64,000 nucleotides of DNA from Amyelois transitella (Eukaryota; Arthropoda; Insecta; Lepidoptera; Pyralidae). The notes under the pieces were generated by a model. That model had not been told where the DNA came from. It ran no database searches and saw nothing but the letters and a program-made list of their open reading frames with translations. Shown here one piece after another: positions 45,567 to 58,300 of this stretch (within the stretch, counting starts at the first letter, position 1; the number at the start of each line of letters is the position of its first letter). The DNA lies in assembly GCF_032362555.1 (NCBI RefSeq), contig NC_083520.1:7688001-7752000 (forward strand). The letters run 5' to 3'. A program made the translations under genes and the position numbers.

Positions 45567-48500
45567 GAGCGGGGGGGGGGGCGCGACCCCCCACACGCAC
45601 TCGCACTCGCGCCCCTCCTCAAAGAGCACCAGGAGGTAAACTCCGCCCGACCACCTTTTATATGTCCGCACCTGACCTAGCTGTTAGTTCTTACTCTTAT
45701 CTTCGAGCGACAATATGTACATAAGATTAAATTTTGTACTGCTTCGCGTGGCGGTTCGGACGTTACTTATTGAATTTTAATCTTGCGCGGGCGCAGCGAC
45801 GCTCCGATATCCTACTTGTAATATAGCAATTATAGGAATTGAAAGTTAACTCTTTTGTTTAGCTTCCGAATTGATTTCAATTGAAGCGCCATGCGAAGCA
45901 TGAAACCCTATTGATGTTATGTTCGGTCAGATTTAACTCTGAACCCGTTGAATTTGTACATAAATATTATGTGCGACGATTTTAAAGTATACATACATTA
46001 AAGTTAATGTTGTTTTGTTATTGCGACTTGTCGATATGTACATAGATCACGCGTGACGGTGTGACATTGCTTCGTAGGTTCGGTTGTTGAAAGAGTTGAT
46101 GTGGCACCTACTTTTACCATTAATATTCGTAAAATAAGACAAATATGGATACGGGATAAGGAGTAATGATTTGGAATGATTGAGACTTTTCACACTACTG
46201 CACAAAATTGTTTCTAAGTTCACCAGGCGACACTATTTTTTTCAACATGACAGCACATTAGATGTTTTCAAAGGTCGGACACCCATTTTATTACACCAAT
46301 TTTGCATAAAATTGTATGTAATCACACTGGTTAACAGTCAGTTCATGTAAGTTTTAAGAGCTGTAGTTTATATTTAAGTACTTTGTACGTGTACGATAGC
46401 TCCCTTCTCTCTCCGTGTTAGGTTAGACTTTATTAACGATTAGAACGTGAAACATGTCCATAGCTTTAAATGTGTCACACCCGTTGTATCAATGGGTCCT
46501 TCACGGGCAGACAATGAGCTAACATTTGGTACCACTAGGAAGTAGTTGTATATCATTACTCTTAAGATCATGTAAGTGCCTCGGAATAATGGGGTGGTCA
46601 TGAATTACTTTGCAGACTTGGATTCCGAAGTAAAGTCGCGTCGGCCTTTGTTTAGTTTTCTTACCTTCTAACACCGAATACTTCCTCACTTGTGATAAAT
46701 ACACCTCTTGTAGTTTCCTCATTTGTTTTCAAAACCATTTTAAATTTTACAATGACAGCCACTGTTCTCTCTCTCTCTAAATAATTACGTACTAGAGCAT
46801 ACGAGATGAAGATATTTCTGCGTAAAACAATAACGTTATCATTTGTCTACTGGTTCGTACTGTGAACCACATAGAAAAGTATACTTATTTTCGTAACGTT
46901 AAACTACATAACGATTATCGTATACTTGTCTGTTTGACTCACTGTATCGTGTAATGAACTATTGAATCTTTATTTTGCCAATGGTTATTAAAAGTGTATG
47001 TGTATAGTTGTATGTCTTCCTATGTAAGTTCCATCACATAAGATCAAGTTTAGTATAACTGTCGGATAATGTATTTGGTATTTGTGCGCGGTAGTAGGGT
47101 ATGTAACATCACCTTTATATCCGGCCACATCTATATAACTTAGATAATGTGTAATGAAATTATTGCGATAAGGTGTTGCAAATTGAACCCAATGCCAGTA
47201 AAACCACATAATATAAACTGATGGTAAATAGTAGTGTGTCGTTTTATATGAATTGAAGAGTAGCCATACATTACTGATTTACAGGGTTATAACCTTGATT
47301 TCTACAGGAGAATTAAATGTATTCCATAAGCATTCCATTTGTAAGTACGAATAAATAGATTCAGTTTCGTGTGCGCTGCAGACACGGTTAATTTGCGTTT
47401 GGCTTTAGATGTCCCATCGAGATTGCTTGTGTGGCACAATTTTACACTTGACAATTAGTTAGGAGTTAATGAATTATAAATAGTAGGATACGGTTTGCGT
47501 TAAGGTGATGTGCTAAGAGTAGCCGCAGGGCCGGCCTCCACGCACTCGCCTCATTTTGATACCGCATTGTAAAAAGTGTAGATGTCACAGACATAAAAAG
47601 TTTTGTCTCATGGACAACCTTAGATTATTTCACTTAGGGAGCTTGATGTAATTTCATACTCGGCCATTTTGTAAATCTTTCCGTTTCGGTTATTACCTCG
47701 GTCGTTTAGATGTAAGTATTGTTCAAAAATATCTTAACTGCATTTAAATTTTATGCTTTTATTGAATCATGAATATTAGTTGTCACCCTTTACTATTCAC
47801 ATGCCAAGTTTTGATTATTGAACATTTATTTTTTCGGTAAGCTTAATATTCTTTCAAGATTTTTTTTTATCGCTTATACTTAAATTTTCTTAGTAACTTA
47901 CACCTCATTTTTATTTCCCAAAATTTTTTAATTAGTAACTTAACTTATATATTTACACGTTTTTTTTGGATAGAATTGGGGGAGTTGGGTAAGGGATGGC
48001 TTTTAAGTGCTTTTTAAAAAATAATTAAGGATTTGTAAATATTTTTTGCATTAACATATTGTACATTTACTGATGTACATACAGTGATTCATATGTATAA
48101 AAATGTTCAAGTGCTATTTGTGTATGGATGTTAGGTATGCCACTGCCATGGATCGTCTGCCTCTTGTTATATTTTACAATACTTTATTGAGGAATCGACC
48201 TTTTTTTTTTGATTATAATAATGCATGTAAGAAAATAATGCAGCTGGAAATGTCCTATTAAATACATAAGTTTTAATAAAAGACGAAGGGCTACTGATTC
48301 GCCTGATGTTAATTGCATTCCTTTAGTTCTCTATATTGGAATATTGTTATGTTTGTTGAACCAATATATTAAGCTTTTAGAGGTCCCATTTTAGGCTGTT
48401 ACAATAACAACGAATGTGTCTAGTGTTACCTGTAAGTGGAAGCGTCTGTTCATCCCGGGGATGCCTCTCCTGTCATAAAAGTGACTTACAATAAATAGTA

Positions 48501-49174
48501 CTTGTGTAAATCTGTGTACGATCATTTAAGCTGTATTCAATATTATTACGTGTAAACTGTAAGTACATGTACCAAAGACACAAATAGCCAATGTTATAAT
48601 AAGCTATGTTGTTTATTTCTTCTCCTTTGTATGATGCATTGAGTGTTTCACATTTTTTAATATATTTACAGTAATAAGCGTAACAAATTCACTTTAAGGC
48701 ACGAATTTTTAATCTACTTATTTATGTATTTAAAATCATTATTGGTACATCATTTGTTATTATAATATTAATTGCACATAGGAAAAAGAGGTTGTAATCA
48801 GGATTAATAAAATAACCAAAAATGGGAGACAAATAATTTGTGTGTATATTATTTAAGATCAATAATTACTATATCAAGATATGATTGTACAGTTTATTAT
48901 TCACTTTCTTAGAACCTCGTCAGATGTATATTGTTGGTTTTACGCTCACTTCGTGACGCCGGGATATCTGTCACAATAAAAGTTTAATTGTATCATATAC
49001 ATAACATGTACAATATAAATATATAGATCCACAATTATGAAAGAGATTAAATATTTGCAAAAGTTAATGTTACGAGTTTTATTTTACTATTATTGTCCTA
49101 ATTTTCAGTCAGCTTACATCTAGAATCTAGTTGGTAAACTTATTCTAAGTTAGTTTTGGTATTAGTTTAACATA
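45567..49174. other. YjbQ 3' UTR and intergenic region
   Basis: 3.6 kb of AT-rich sequence with no credible coding frame. Directly after the stop is an 11-G run followed by GCGCGA and six C, then a CA/CT-rich GC stretch to about 45640. The only tight convergent pair of poly(A) hexamers is AATAAA at 48975-48980 (+) and 49078-49083 (-). A long 3' UTR or a separate noncoding RNA is possible. Confidence 0.5.
48975..49083. promoter_or_regulatory. Paired convergent poly(A) signals
   Basis: AATAAA on + at 48975-48980 and on - at 49078-49083; the latter is 92 bp past the coiled-coil gene stop and probably its signal. The former could end a long YjbQ 3' UTR. Confidence 0.4.
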
Positions 49175-52100
49175 TTAGACTTTATTTTCTTCGCTTGTGA
49201 TATTATGTGGTCCAGGTCCTTTATCTGTAACAATGATTTTCATATTAAAGTTATCAGAAAGTATAAAATTCATAATTTATTACAAGCTGTTAAGATCATA
49301 GTTTACCTTCAAGTTTAGCCTGTACCGTGCCAAGCCCAGCTTTGGCCTTCTCCAATGCTTCACCAAGCCCAGTCTTGATCTGCCCGAACTCCTGAGTAAC
49401 CAGAGAAAGCCGGCCCAACAAATAATTCAAATTATCGTCCACTTCAGACATACGACTCTTTATCAATCCCACCTGGAAACAAAACATGACTATCACAACT
49501 AGGAAACAATTATTTTAATTGAATTCATACATGACTCTTATTGCCTTATCTTAAGGACTGGTTTCGCTTACCTTGTTATCGATGTTTTCCATTGTTGATG
49601 CGCTGCCATTAACGTATAAAACAGTTTGTTCCTGAAAATAATATTTGTAGTGTTCAGTACTTGTATTTGAACTTTTATGTTAATATACAGATCTTTCTAT
49701 GTGTCTAGCAAACAGTAGACATAATCGCTATAGATACTAAAGCAACCAGTAGCTTTTTTGTTTCCCCTGCAGGGCAAAATCCTTAAACTGCTTACTGCCT
49801 AAAATTTTTGAGGTCCGTAGCTGTCTGCACAAAAGCCAAGATTTCTCTTGACCTGATTTTTTCTCAGATAAATTAATGTTCCTCAAATAATCAGTTTGAA
49901 ACATGAACAACGTAGGTATATACCGTAAGCTTATCTAGAGATTCTTTGTTGGCTGTTAGTTGCTTGTACATTATGCCGATTTGTCGCCATACTGGCGCCA
50001 TCTCTGACTCGATCTTGTCGCTCAGGTTTGTGCGGGTTGTCAACTGGTTCTCAAGTATTGAACTGCCCATTGTTTCAAACCTGTGGAACAAAAGAATAAC
50101 TTAACAAAGCGAGCTTGGAGCCTTAGAAATCTAAAAAAGCTATCACATTTTTGTCGGGGTCACAGTATTAGTAGCTAATAAAATGTGACTTATCTTCTTC
50201 AACTTTTCATTAACTCAATACTAGTCTGGATTAAATCGAAAACCAGTGGGTGGCGACTTATTTAAATTTTTCTCCAAAAAAATAATCATGGAATCAAAAA
50301 TATACTTTCTCTCGTTGTACCTTTCGTTAATGGTTTTATTCAAATGGTTGGAATGGGCCCTAATTCTCTCCCCAACGTCCATCAGGATCTGCTGGATGCC
50401 GTACTCCACCAGCTTCTTGGTAGACAGAACGTTGTCGGCAGTCGTCAGCATCACGTGCTCGCTCTTCGTCAGTGTTTGGACCTGTAGATAACACCTTATA
50501 GTAACTTGGCGCAAATAGTTTCTTCCATTGTTTCTATGACTGTTGGCTATGTCTTTATCGTAAAAAGATACCTGTAACAAATGTCTATAAGCTTTAAGCT
50601 CTATACTTTACTCCACTTAGCTCCACCAACAAAAAGAATCACATTTGAAACAAATGTTACCTATCTTTTTAGACTGACATTGTAAAAAAGAAAAGCAGAA
50701 TAGTAACCTCAGTCCTCAAGGTGTCGTAGCTCCGCGAGATGTCGTTGTAGGCGCGCTCAGTCATGGTGTTGCCCTGCGTGAGGCTGGCCTGGATGTCCTG
50801 GTTGGTGGCCGCCAACCGGTCAGACATTTCGCGGAGTTTCGTCGTTATTTTGCTTATAGCTGTGGAAAAGGGAGATATAGAAATTTTTGATGAAGCAATT
50901 TTCATGATATTCTCAATCTCTGGTGTTTCCTCTAAAAGCTGATAGTATGAGATGAAAGATGATTTACGTCAAAAAATATTTGGATTTAAAATAACTAGGT
51001 TGAGTGGTTTCAGGTAGAACAGGACTACTAACTTTTTTTGCAGATCGCTCTAAAAGATAGAAAGATATCTGCTTTCTGTAGGTATCACAAGGTAGAATCA
51101 ACAGCGTTGTGCATTAACAATCACAAAGACGTGGGTGTCAGCTAGGAATCCAAGAAAATACCAAATTTAATTACATTAAACTATCTATTGAAGTTGATAA
51201 ATCAAGCGGAAATGCCTTGTGAGGAGTAAAAAGTGGTAAGTATTCACCTTTTTCTTCGCTTTCTTTAACCTGTTCCTTGACCTTCTCAATAGCCTCCAAG
51301 GTTTGGTTGGCGCTAGTCCTGAGATCCTCCAGTCGAGGCAAATCTTTCCAGAATCCTTCCGCGTCACTGAGCAATTGTTTTATCTTTATTATTTCCTTCT
51401 CTTGTCTTTCCATTACTGTCAACAAAGCAAAAAATGTTATTGAAAAAAAAAATGTACACAATCTCGAACACTATTTTGGGTCATGTAGGTAAGTATTTAT
51501 TATTTTTTTTGATATATGTACAGATGTATACTGCTCCTCAGCAAGCTTAATTACAGGTAACAGTTTTGACATTAAAAATTAAACGCCCCACGTTGGGCGC
51601 CAGTTTTGTAGAAAAAGAGAGAGTAAATCGTGGATATTCCATATAACTATAAAAATGCCTAAAATGTTTGTAAAATAACCTCAATTATGCTCTACGATGT
51701 TACTACCTTCACTCATCTTGCTGTGCCACGCGTCATCAGCCAATGCCACTTCGCTAAGAGGCACAAAGTCTGTGGGAACCTTGCTCGCGTTGACGTTGTA
51801 TTCGTTCAACTTCAGCTCATACTTATTTAGAAGCTTCTCAGCCTCGGTGATGTGCTTCCCCAACGGGTTAATATCTGATGAGGAAACTTCAAGGCACATT
51901 GCGTGTAGTGCCTCCTGTAAACAGACGGTCATAAATAGATATTTATAGCTTATGATCACTTTGTTAATGCGGACGCAGGTCTCTAACCGCTGTGGGTAAA
52001 ACATTGTAAATGAGGAAGAAAGCGCTATTATAACATTACTTTATTTAGGTAATATATACCTAATTCAAAAATATATTGATGTTTTTCGTGGGGGAAGCGA

Positions 52101-55100
52101 AATATTTTGTATCGCGACTTTTTTCGAAGCCTAAGCAAAAAGCTAGTTTTGAGTTTCTTTCTCATTACTTATAGAAACAAATTCCCTTACCTTACTGAGG
52201 CTGTTTTTTAGCTTCTCAATCTCTGCCTTGACCGCGTCCAGCTTAGCATCGGTCGCATCCAGTCTGTCCTCATTCGTGGTCAGGTTGTCGTCAGAAGAAG
52301 GCCTCAGGCTCTTCGTAAAGGTGGTAGTCAGAGTTTGTAAGGACTTCTGAATGGCGTCCAATGCGTCATTTGTGCTTTTCTGTGTCGACTTTTCTCGTTC
52401 CTCCTTCTAGAAATATATTTTTTATAAAGACATGTTCGATTTTACTTTTTACTGTTTTTGAACTTAGCGTTATTATTCCATTGTTATGAATAAAAACACA
52501 GATGTCTCCATAATAAAACTGTTAGCGTTCTGGCAGTGCAATAGTCGGGACTTCACGGTTCCAATATATGGTTTATGGATCCCAGCCAGCTTGAAGTAAT
52601 CTAGAATACCTATCTAAGAATATTCCCTTGAGCGAGTCACGTTTCCCGTGCTTCTTGCATCCATATCAGTTGGTGGCCAAAGCCTTGTTTGGAACCTACC
52701 ATACCAACCTAATTTGATACAGACCTGCAATAATATAGTCTCGACATTGGACAATCTCTCATCCAGCCTTGAGATCATTCCCTTGAGCGGCTCTAACGCC
52801 CTGTGTTTCTTGTCCAACCCGGACAGCATCCTCTTTAGCTGGTCACCCAGGCCTTTCTCCCGGTACTCGTGCCGTTCTAACTTGTCTTCTGACGTCCGAA
52901 ACATGTGCACCAGGGACAACATGGCATCCCGTATATCTTCGTGGCTGGAAATTTAGTCGTTTATTTAAAGAACTGTCATAATAGGTTACTAAGTAGCTAG
53001 CAGTGGTTCTGAGCTCTGTCGCCGGTGTGGAGGTTAACAGCTTAGAAGTCTTTGAATAAAAGTATGTACGACCCTAACAATCTAGTTCTACATTATGCGC
53101 AGCAATCTCCTGCGCAGGGAGTCATCGTTTCCGGCTTTTGTGCATTCAAATTTATTTCCGTGTTATAATTATTGTTGAACTATTTTCCGCAAATGAAACT
53201 GAATGCTGAAAGTTCTAGGAAATACACCGAAAGTGCGCTTTATTATTAGTCCAAAGCTCCAGATTTGAGACTACGCAATGCCTGCAAGTGCTGTTTATAC
53301 GAGTATAAATACTCAAGATATAAGATTAACACCTGTCGTCGCAGCTCCGCTCGCATATAATGACATATTTTTATTATTTAATTATTTCCATTACGCATAT
53401 CCTCCCTTTTTGCTCTACACTTCTCACGTGCTAAATCGCTTACATGCAAATTTTCAAGTTAACTGTATATTTTAAGTCGGTCACTCCGTAAAACACCAAG
53501 GAAATAAAAATAAATTAAGGTAAAATACTTATTTAAGAAAGGCCGATGCCGGATAGGTAGGGTAGGGTAGAAGTAGTAACATTTTAAAATTAGCAGATCG
53601 CGTTAATATTTAAGCGATAAAAATCGACTTGACCTATTACGTTGATTAAAAAGATCGATGACCAAGATTTGGTTGAACGAACTTTTTATGTTAGATTCAA
53701 TGACGTTAGTTACTATTTACTTACTATCGAGCATGCATGGTCTTAGTGCATGATAACAAATAATCATTTTTATAAATCTGTATGGACGAATGAAGTATTA
53801 AGTATTTATTAATCGAAATAGTTAGTTTTAAGTTGCACATTTTATGATCGGTTACGATGTGGTAAGCTTACGGAGCATAAATTACAGAGGAGGCAGAGGT
53901 CCGCTTTATTTGACCTCTATGTAATGTCTAATGAACGATTGGCATTTATAGATCTTTAGAAGAAACGATAACTTTTTATAATTATATTATTTTCAATCAT
54001 AATAATTACAAATAATTATATATTTTAGGCATATTTTTTGTGTACCTAATACTAGTAATTGTTGTTTATGATAAACGATAAAGTAACGAGGGCAGGGCGC
54101 AGCCTCCATACCGCTGGTGGCATTCGATTTCCCTAATTATTTTAGATGGCTTCCAGCCTATGTGTGGTGTTAGTGACAGTGGTGTATCAGAATAATGACT
54201 GAAATACTAAAACCGAATGAACTGAATTTAAACTGCAGATAATTTGATTGGGTACCTAGAACCGTACCAACAGTACCCACTTCTAAAATGGATTAATAAC
54301 TTAAGTAGATTTATTACAACTCTTTCATCTCGAGATGCACTTCAGTTATTTGTGGATCAAACATTTAAATCCGTGGTAAAGTGCGGTTCTGATTTATGTT
54401 GCTATAAATTACCCTGTGGAGCTAGTTCAGTTGTTAAGTGATGACACAGATACAAACGCTAATCACGTCTTTATTCCTTACGGTGTATTCAGAGTCACAA
54501 GATTCGAAGCCTGCTTTTAGTTGGAGAGCTAAGAAATGGAATTGAGATTGAGACTCGAATTAGAGAGGCATATTAAATTAGCAACCTGTCACCACTGTTG
54601 CCGTGTCGCAGGGACCGTTTCCATCCCGGAGGTCCACTCGGCTTTAACGTAAACTTTTCGTTAGCAAAAAACCGTGAATTTGCAAACAAACATACCTTCA
54701 TACATACATATCAGGTAGGCAGAGACTATGGATATCCACTTGCTATGATTCTTACGGTCTGTAGGGATTACGATCCTTTCCACTTGCTACGGTAAGTGGA
54801 AATCCATAGTCTTTTCATATATATCACAATCTTTTCATGTATATTCCACGATTAGGACGGATACTCCAACATCTCCCTTTTTAATACCTAGTAATTGATA
54901 AGGTCATTTATAAGTTGTACTTACGTGACATTCCGGCAAAGTGTGTGAGGAGTGCAGACCAGCAGAAGGGCTGCCACCCACCACAGTCTCTGGGGACAAA
55001 GATATTGCATCAGTAAACAATCAAGTACATCGTATTGCCGCACATGTCGCCATTACTTACATGGAAGTAGGTTAGCATTAGAATAATGTCACATTAACAT

Positions 55101-55346
55101 TTTACCTTTGTGGGTTCTAAGTGCATATACTGACAACAAGATTTCCAGAATTGGAAAGACAAAGGTATGGAACCTTTGTCTTTGGATCTTAAATCTAATA
55201 ACGACGACGGCCTAATCTAAAATAACGTATAATTGCCAAAGAAATAATAACTTTTATTCAGGCAGGTAGGTAAAACTAAATTTTTTACTTACGGCATTGC
55301 AAGCCAAATAAACAAGAGTCAAAGTCGTACTATGCTTTTCCAACAT
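49175..55346 (-). CDS. Secreted or membrane-anchored coiled-coil protein, unknown function
   Basis: Twelve exons in consistent phase: 55346-55293, 54989-54925, 52944-52725, 52406-52191, 51914-51707, 51415-51248, 50859-50708, 50481-50321, 50080-49924, 49631-49572, 49472-49307, 49224-49175; about 558 aa. The N-terminus [18 protein letters not shown] joined to [18 protein letters not shown] is a hydrophobic signal sequence or anchor. An in-frame TAA precedes this ATG. A second ATG 49 bp downstream could work only with a 2-bp shifted acceptor. The remainder is almost all charged alpha-helix with heptad spacing, e.g. [37 protein letters not shown] and [20 protein letters not shown] short acidic tail ends SEENKV. 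No enzyme motif or zinc finger, and few cysteines after the leader. I do not recognise a named family. Confidence 0.82.
54459..54597 (-). mobile_element. SINE-like repeat (family 1), copy 11 (degenerate)
   Basis: atcacgtctttattccttac, aagaaatggaattgagattg and agcaacctgtcacc keep the block order of the family but with many changes. In intron 2 of the coiled-coil gene. Confidence 0.55.
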
Positions 55347-58300
55347 TGACAGGTGACATTAATTAAGTTCCTTAAGTTTTCTCTTGAAAGCTTCTTATAC
55401 GATACACTAGAAGAAGCAACTAGACTAGAGATACCTATTGTATTCCTACGGGAGCATATCCCCAGGAAACTTTTGCTTATAACAATCCCATGAGACATAA
55501 AATGGTTGATCTATTTTGATGTGATCATAAAATGGAGGAAATTTATTTTTTTATTGATATGACAACATTTCATGCTCGGTTGTTTCAATTAACTTATTTA
55601 TCGTTGTTATCGGAATTTATTGGATTGCGAGATAACCCGGAGACGCCAGGGTCTCGGCCGCGGGGCGTCCTCCATGAGACGACACCACTACAAACGGAAC
55701 TATTGATTATTCGATGTCTACTGTGAAACCAGTGTAACTTTTAAAACTTGCAATTGTACCATTACTCGCTGCATACCTTCATCGTTTATCTCATTACCGT
55801 CCTCTTTTAGTCTTGGTTATCTCCTACTTGAGAACCTTACCCAGTTTGAATCTAAGTTATGGTGTTGCACACAAATCTCTCAAACCGGATTTAACTCCGA
55901 AAAACGGCATTGCAATTTAGAAACATGAGTACACTTAGGTACCTAAGTACTTAAATAATTCTAAAATCGGTTGTAGGTAATGAAAGATTGCGTCGATTCA
56001 ACTCTAAACTATTACAATGGAGTCTAAAAAAACACCATTAAATAATTTCGTCACGTCTATCAATATAAATGCACTCGAATGATGAAAAATATTTATTTTA
56101 TAAGGTCCACGCAATTGCATTATGATGATTGTTTGTCGTCCATTCTTACAAGGTCGTGCTAAGCTTCATTTTGTTGAACAGGACAGAGCTCTATTTATGA
56201 TGGGATCCCTTCGACCACCACCCACCCGTATATGTGGCCGTAAATACTATTCCCCTATCTACATGAATTAGAATTTGATGCGGTTGTTGTAATGTTATAT
56301 CAAACATCATTGTATCGCCGATGTTATTACCTAATATTTTTAAAAACAAAAATACCAGTCAGGTTTATAGGTATCATAAACAATAACTGGGTGGCAAATA
56401 AATATTTTTATATAAGTTAATATTAAAAGCTGAAAGCTTTATTAATGCTCAAAAGTCATAAACGAAATGCTTATAATTTTGTTCACTTAGTGAATTAAAT
56501 AATTTATTGATTTCGCAAACAATACAAGATTTTAGAAATAATAATGAATTTTTCAAACCTAAAATAAACTAAACTGCGATTGATTAGGTACCCATCCTGC
56601 GTTGCACTTCCAATGTTGGAATCTCTGTCTGCAAATTTCAATTTTACTATTATACTTTTCATGATTTCATTAACATAAATATTAGTCATATTTATGTTCG
56701 TGAAGGTAGCGTAAATGACAACATTAAAAATGGACATTATGTTAATGAACTAACAGCGCCAAGTTGGCGCTATTTCTCTATCAACTTGAAAAATATCGCT
56801 TGAAAACTTTGCAGAGGTCACACGGAGTCGCTTCGTGTAAAAATAACGCGGAACAGGAATGCCTCCACTCACCTCATTATTACGGCATCTAGCCACCTAG
56901 CTTATAATTTGAAAATCTATACATAAGTAGTTTGTTTAAGGATAAACCAACACATTATGAAATGACAATGAGAAACGAAAAGCTTATGGGCCAAGTCTGT
57001 TCCGCATGACGGGAATGACATTTTTAATAGTGTGCAATTTCCATCTACATTTAATAGTGCTATTCTTATTATCATATTATGGTGTGAAGCCAAGGCTAGA
57101 TGGTAGATGTTCTCAAAAATATAGATATTTCCAGCCCTCTGTGCAAAAAAGTATGGATAAGTGATGAAAGAAGATGAAAAAATTTTTTGACAGAGATTAA
57201 ATGTTGATCATACAAGTAACAGCCGAGAAACAAGTAGACGTTTGCGTCTACCTATTTACGAGCCATAACATAATCATGGGTGAGATGCATTAATAGCAGG
57301 AATCAGGCATTCACCAGCAGGGGGGAAATACTTAAACCGGTAGGTACAAACCCAATGAATAAAAAACGAGACCGCTTTGGGTACACATTAAAAACATATA
57401 AAACAGGGTGAACATCATCGGGCATCGGTGGTAGTGATGTCATCACCATGGCCGCGTGGCAATGCAGTGCTGGAACACTTGGGGGTTAAACACCTATCCA
57501 GACGGCAATGTAAAAAATAAGTATAAAGCTTATTTTTTTAAACAACGGCGATGATGATATGGCAAGATAAAACAAAGACTAACAATTACTCGTACAGGAT
57601 TCGTGGAATGACTTATTAATCTAATTTTAACCATATACATAATGACGTCACAATGCCAGGGAAAGGAAACCAAAGGATTGTCTGATTGGACCTTGGCCGG
57701 AATCCAGGCAAGTCAGGTCTCTGACAGACAAATGGACGAAGCTGTGTGTATACTGTATAGGTACATAGAAATTCAAATTTCTAGGTTTAGGAGCAAGCTA
57801 ATTGCCAACGAGCGAATGAATATTCCGCTCAGGTTTAGTGCTTTAGTAGATAAATACTGAATTAAACATTTCATAAATAGTGTTAAGCAGGTACCTACGC
57901 AGTAAGCGAAATAGGTTTCTAAAAAAAAAAATTATGCGTTTTCAACTGAATAGGTACCTAGGTATACTTATTTGGCAAGAACATTACATAAGTTTTGGGT
58001 AGGTTGGTACTGGTCGGTAAACTGAAATTTTATATAGAATTATTCTAATAATACCTAAGTAACAATTAATGCTTAATTTTGAAAGAAGATAGTAGGTAGA
58101 TCAGTATCGTGAATGAACAGTCTTAGGTACCTAAATTGATACAAAATGTAGGTTCGTACAACTTCAGGCATATATTTTTAAAGTTATTTTCCTTTTGAAG
58201 AAAATTTATAACCTACCTACTTACTAAAGTAATTCCATGTTAAAACTAATAAACAACACTTAGAAAGAGATTGTACCTCGCCATGAGGTCAATTTACTTT

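Noticed and set aside
45403..45724. Long GC-rich frames around the YjbQ last exon
   Set aside because: They come from low-complexity GC-rich sequence (poly-Gly/Ala/Arg translations) overlapping the true exon in another frame.
55293..55297. Start of the coiled-coil protein at the ATG two bases before the donor (M-P-L-W-W)
   Set aside because: It needs an acceptor shifted by 2 bp; the upstream ATG at 55346 uses the better CCCCAG acceptor, keeps phase and has an in-frame stop before it.
57642..57860. 72-codon open frame on the + strand
   Set aside because: No recognisable family, no splice context, isolated in AT-rich spacer; chance frame is the simplest reading.
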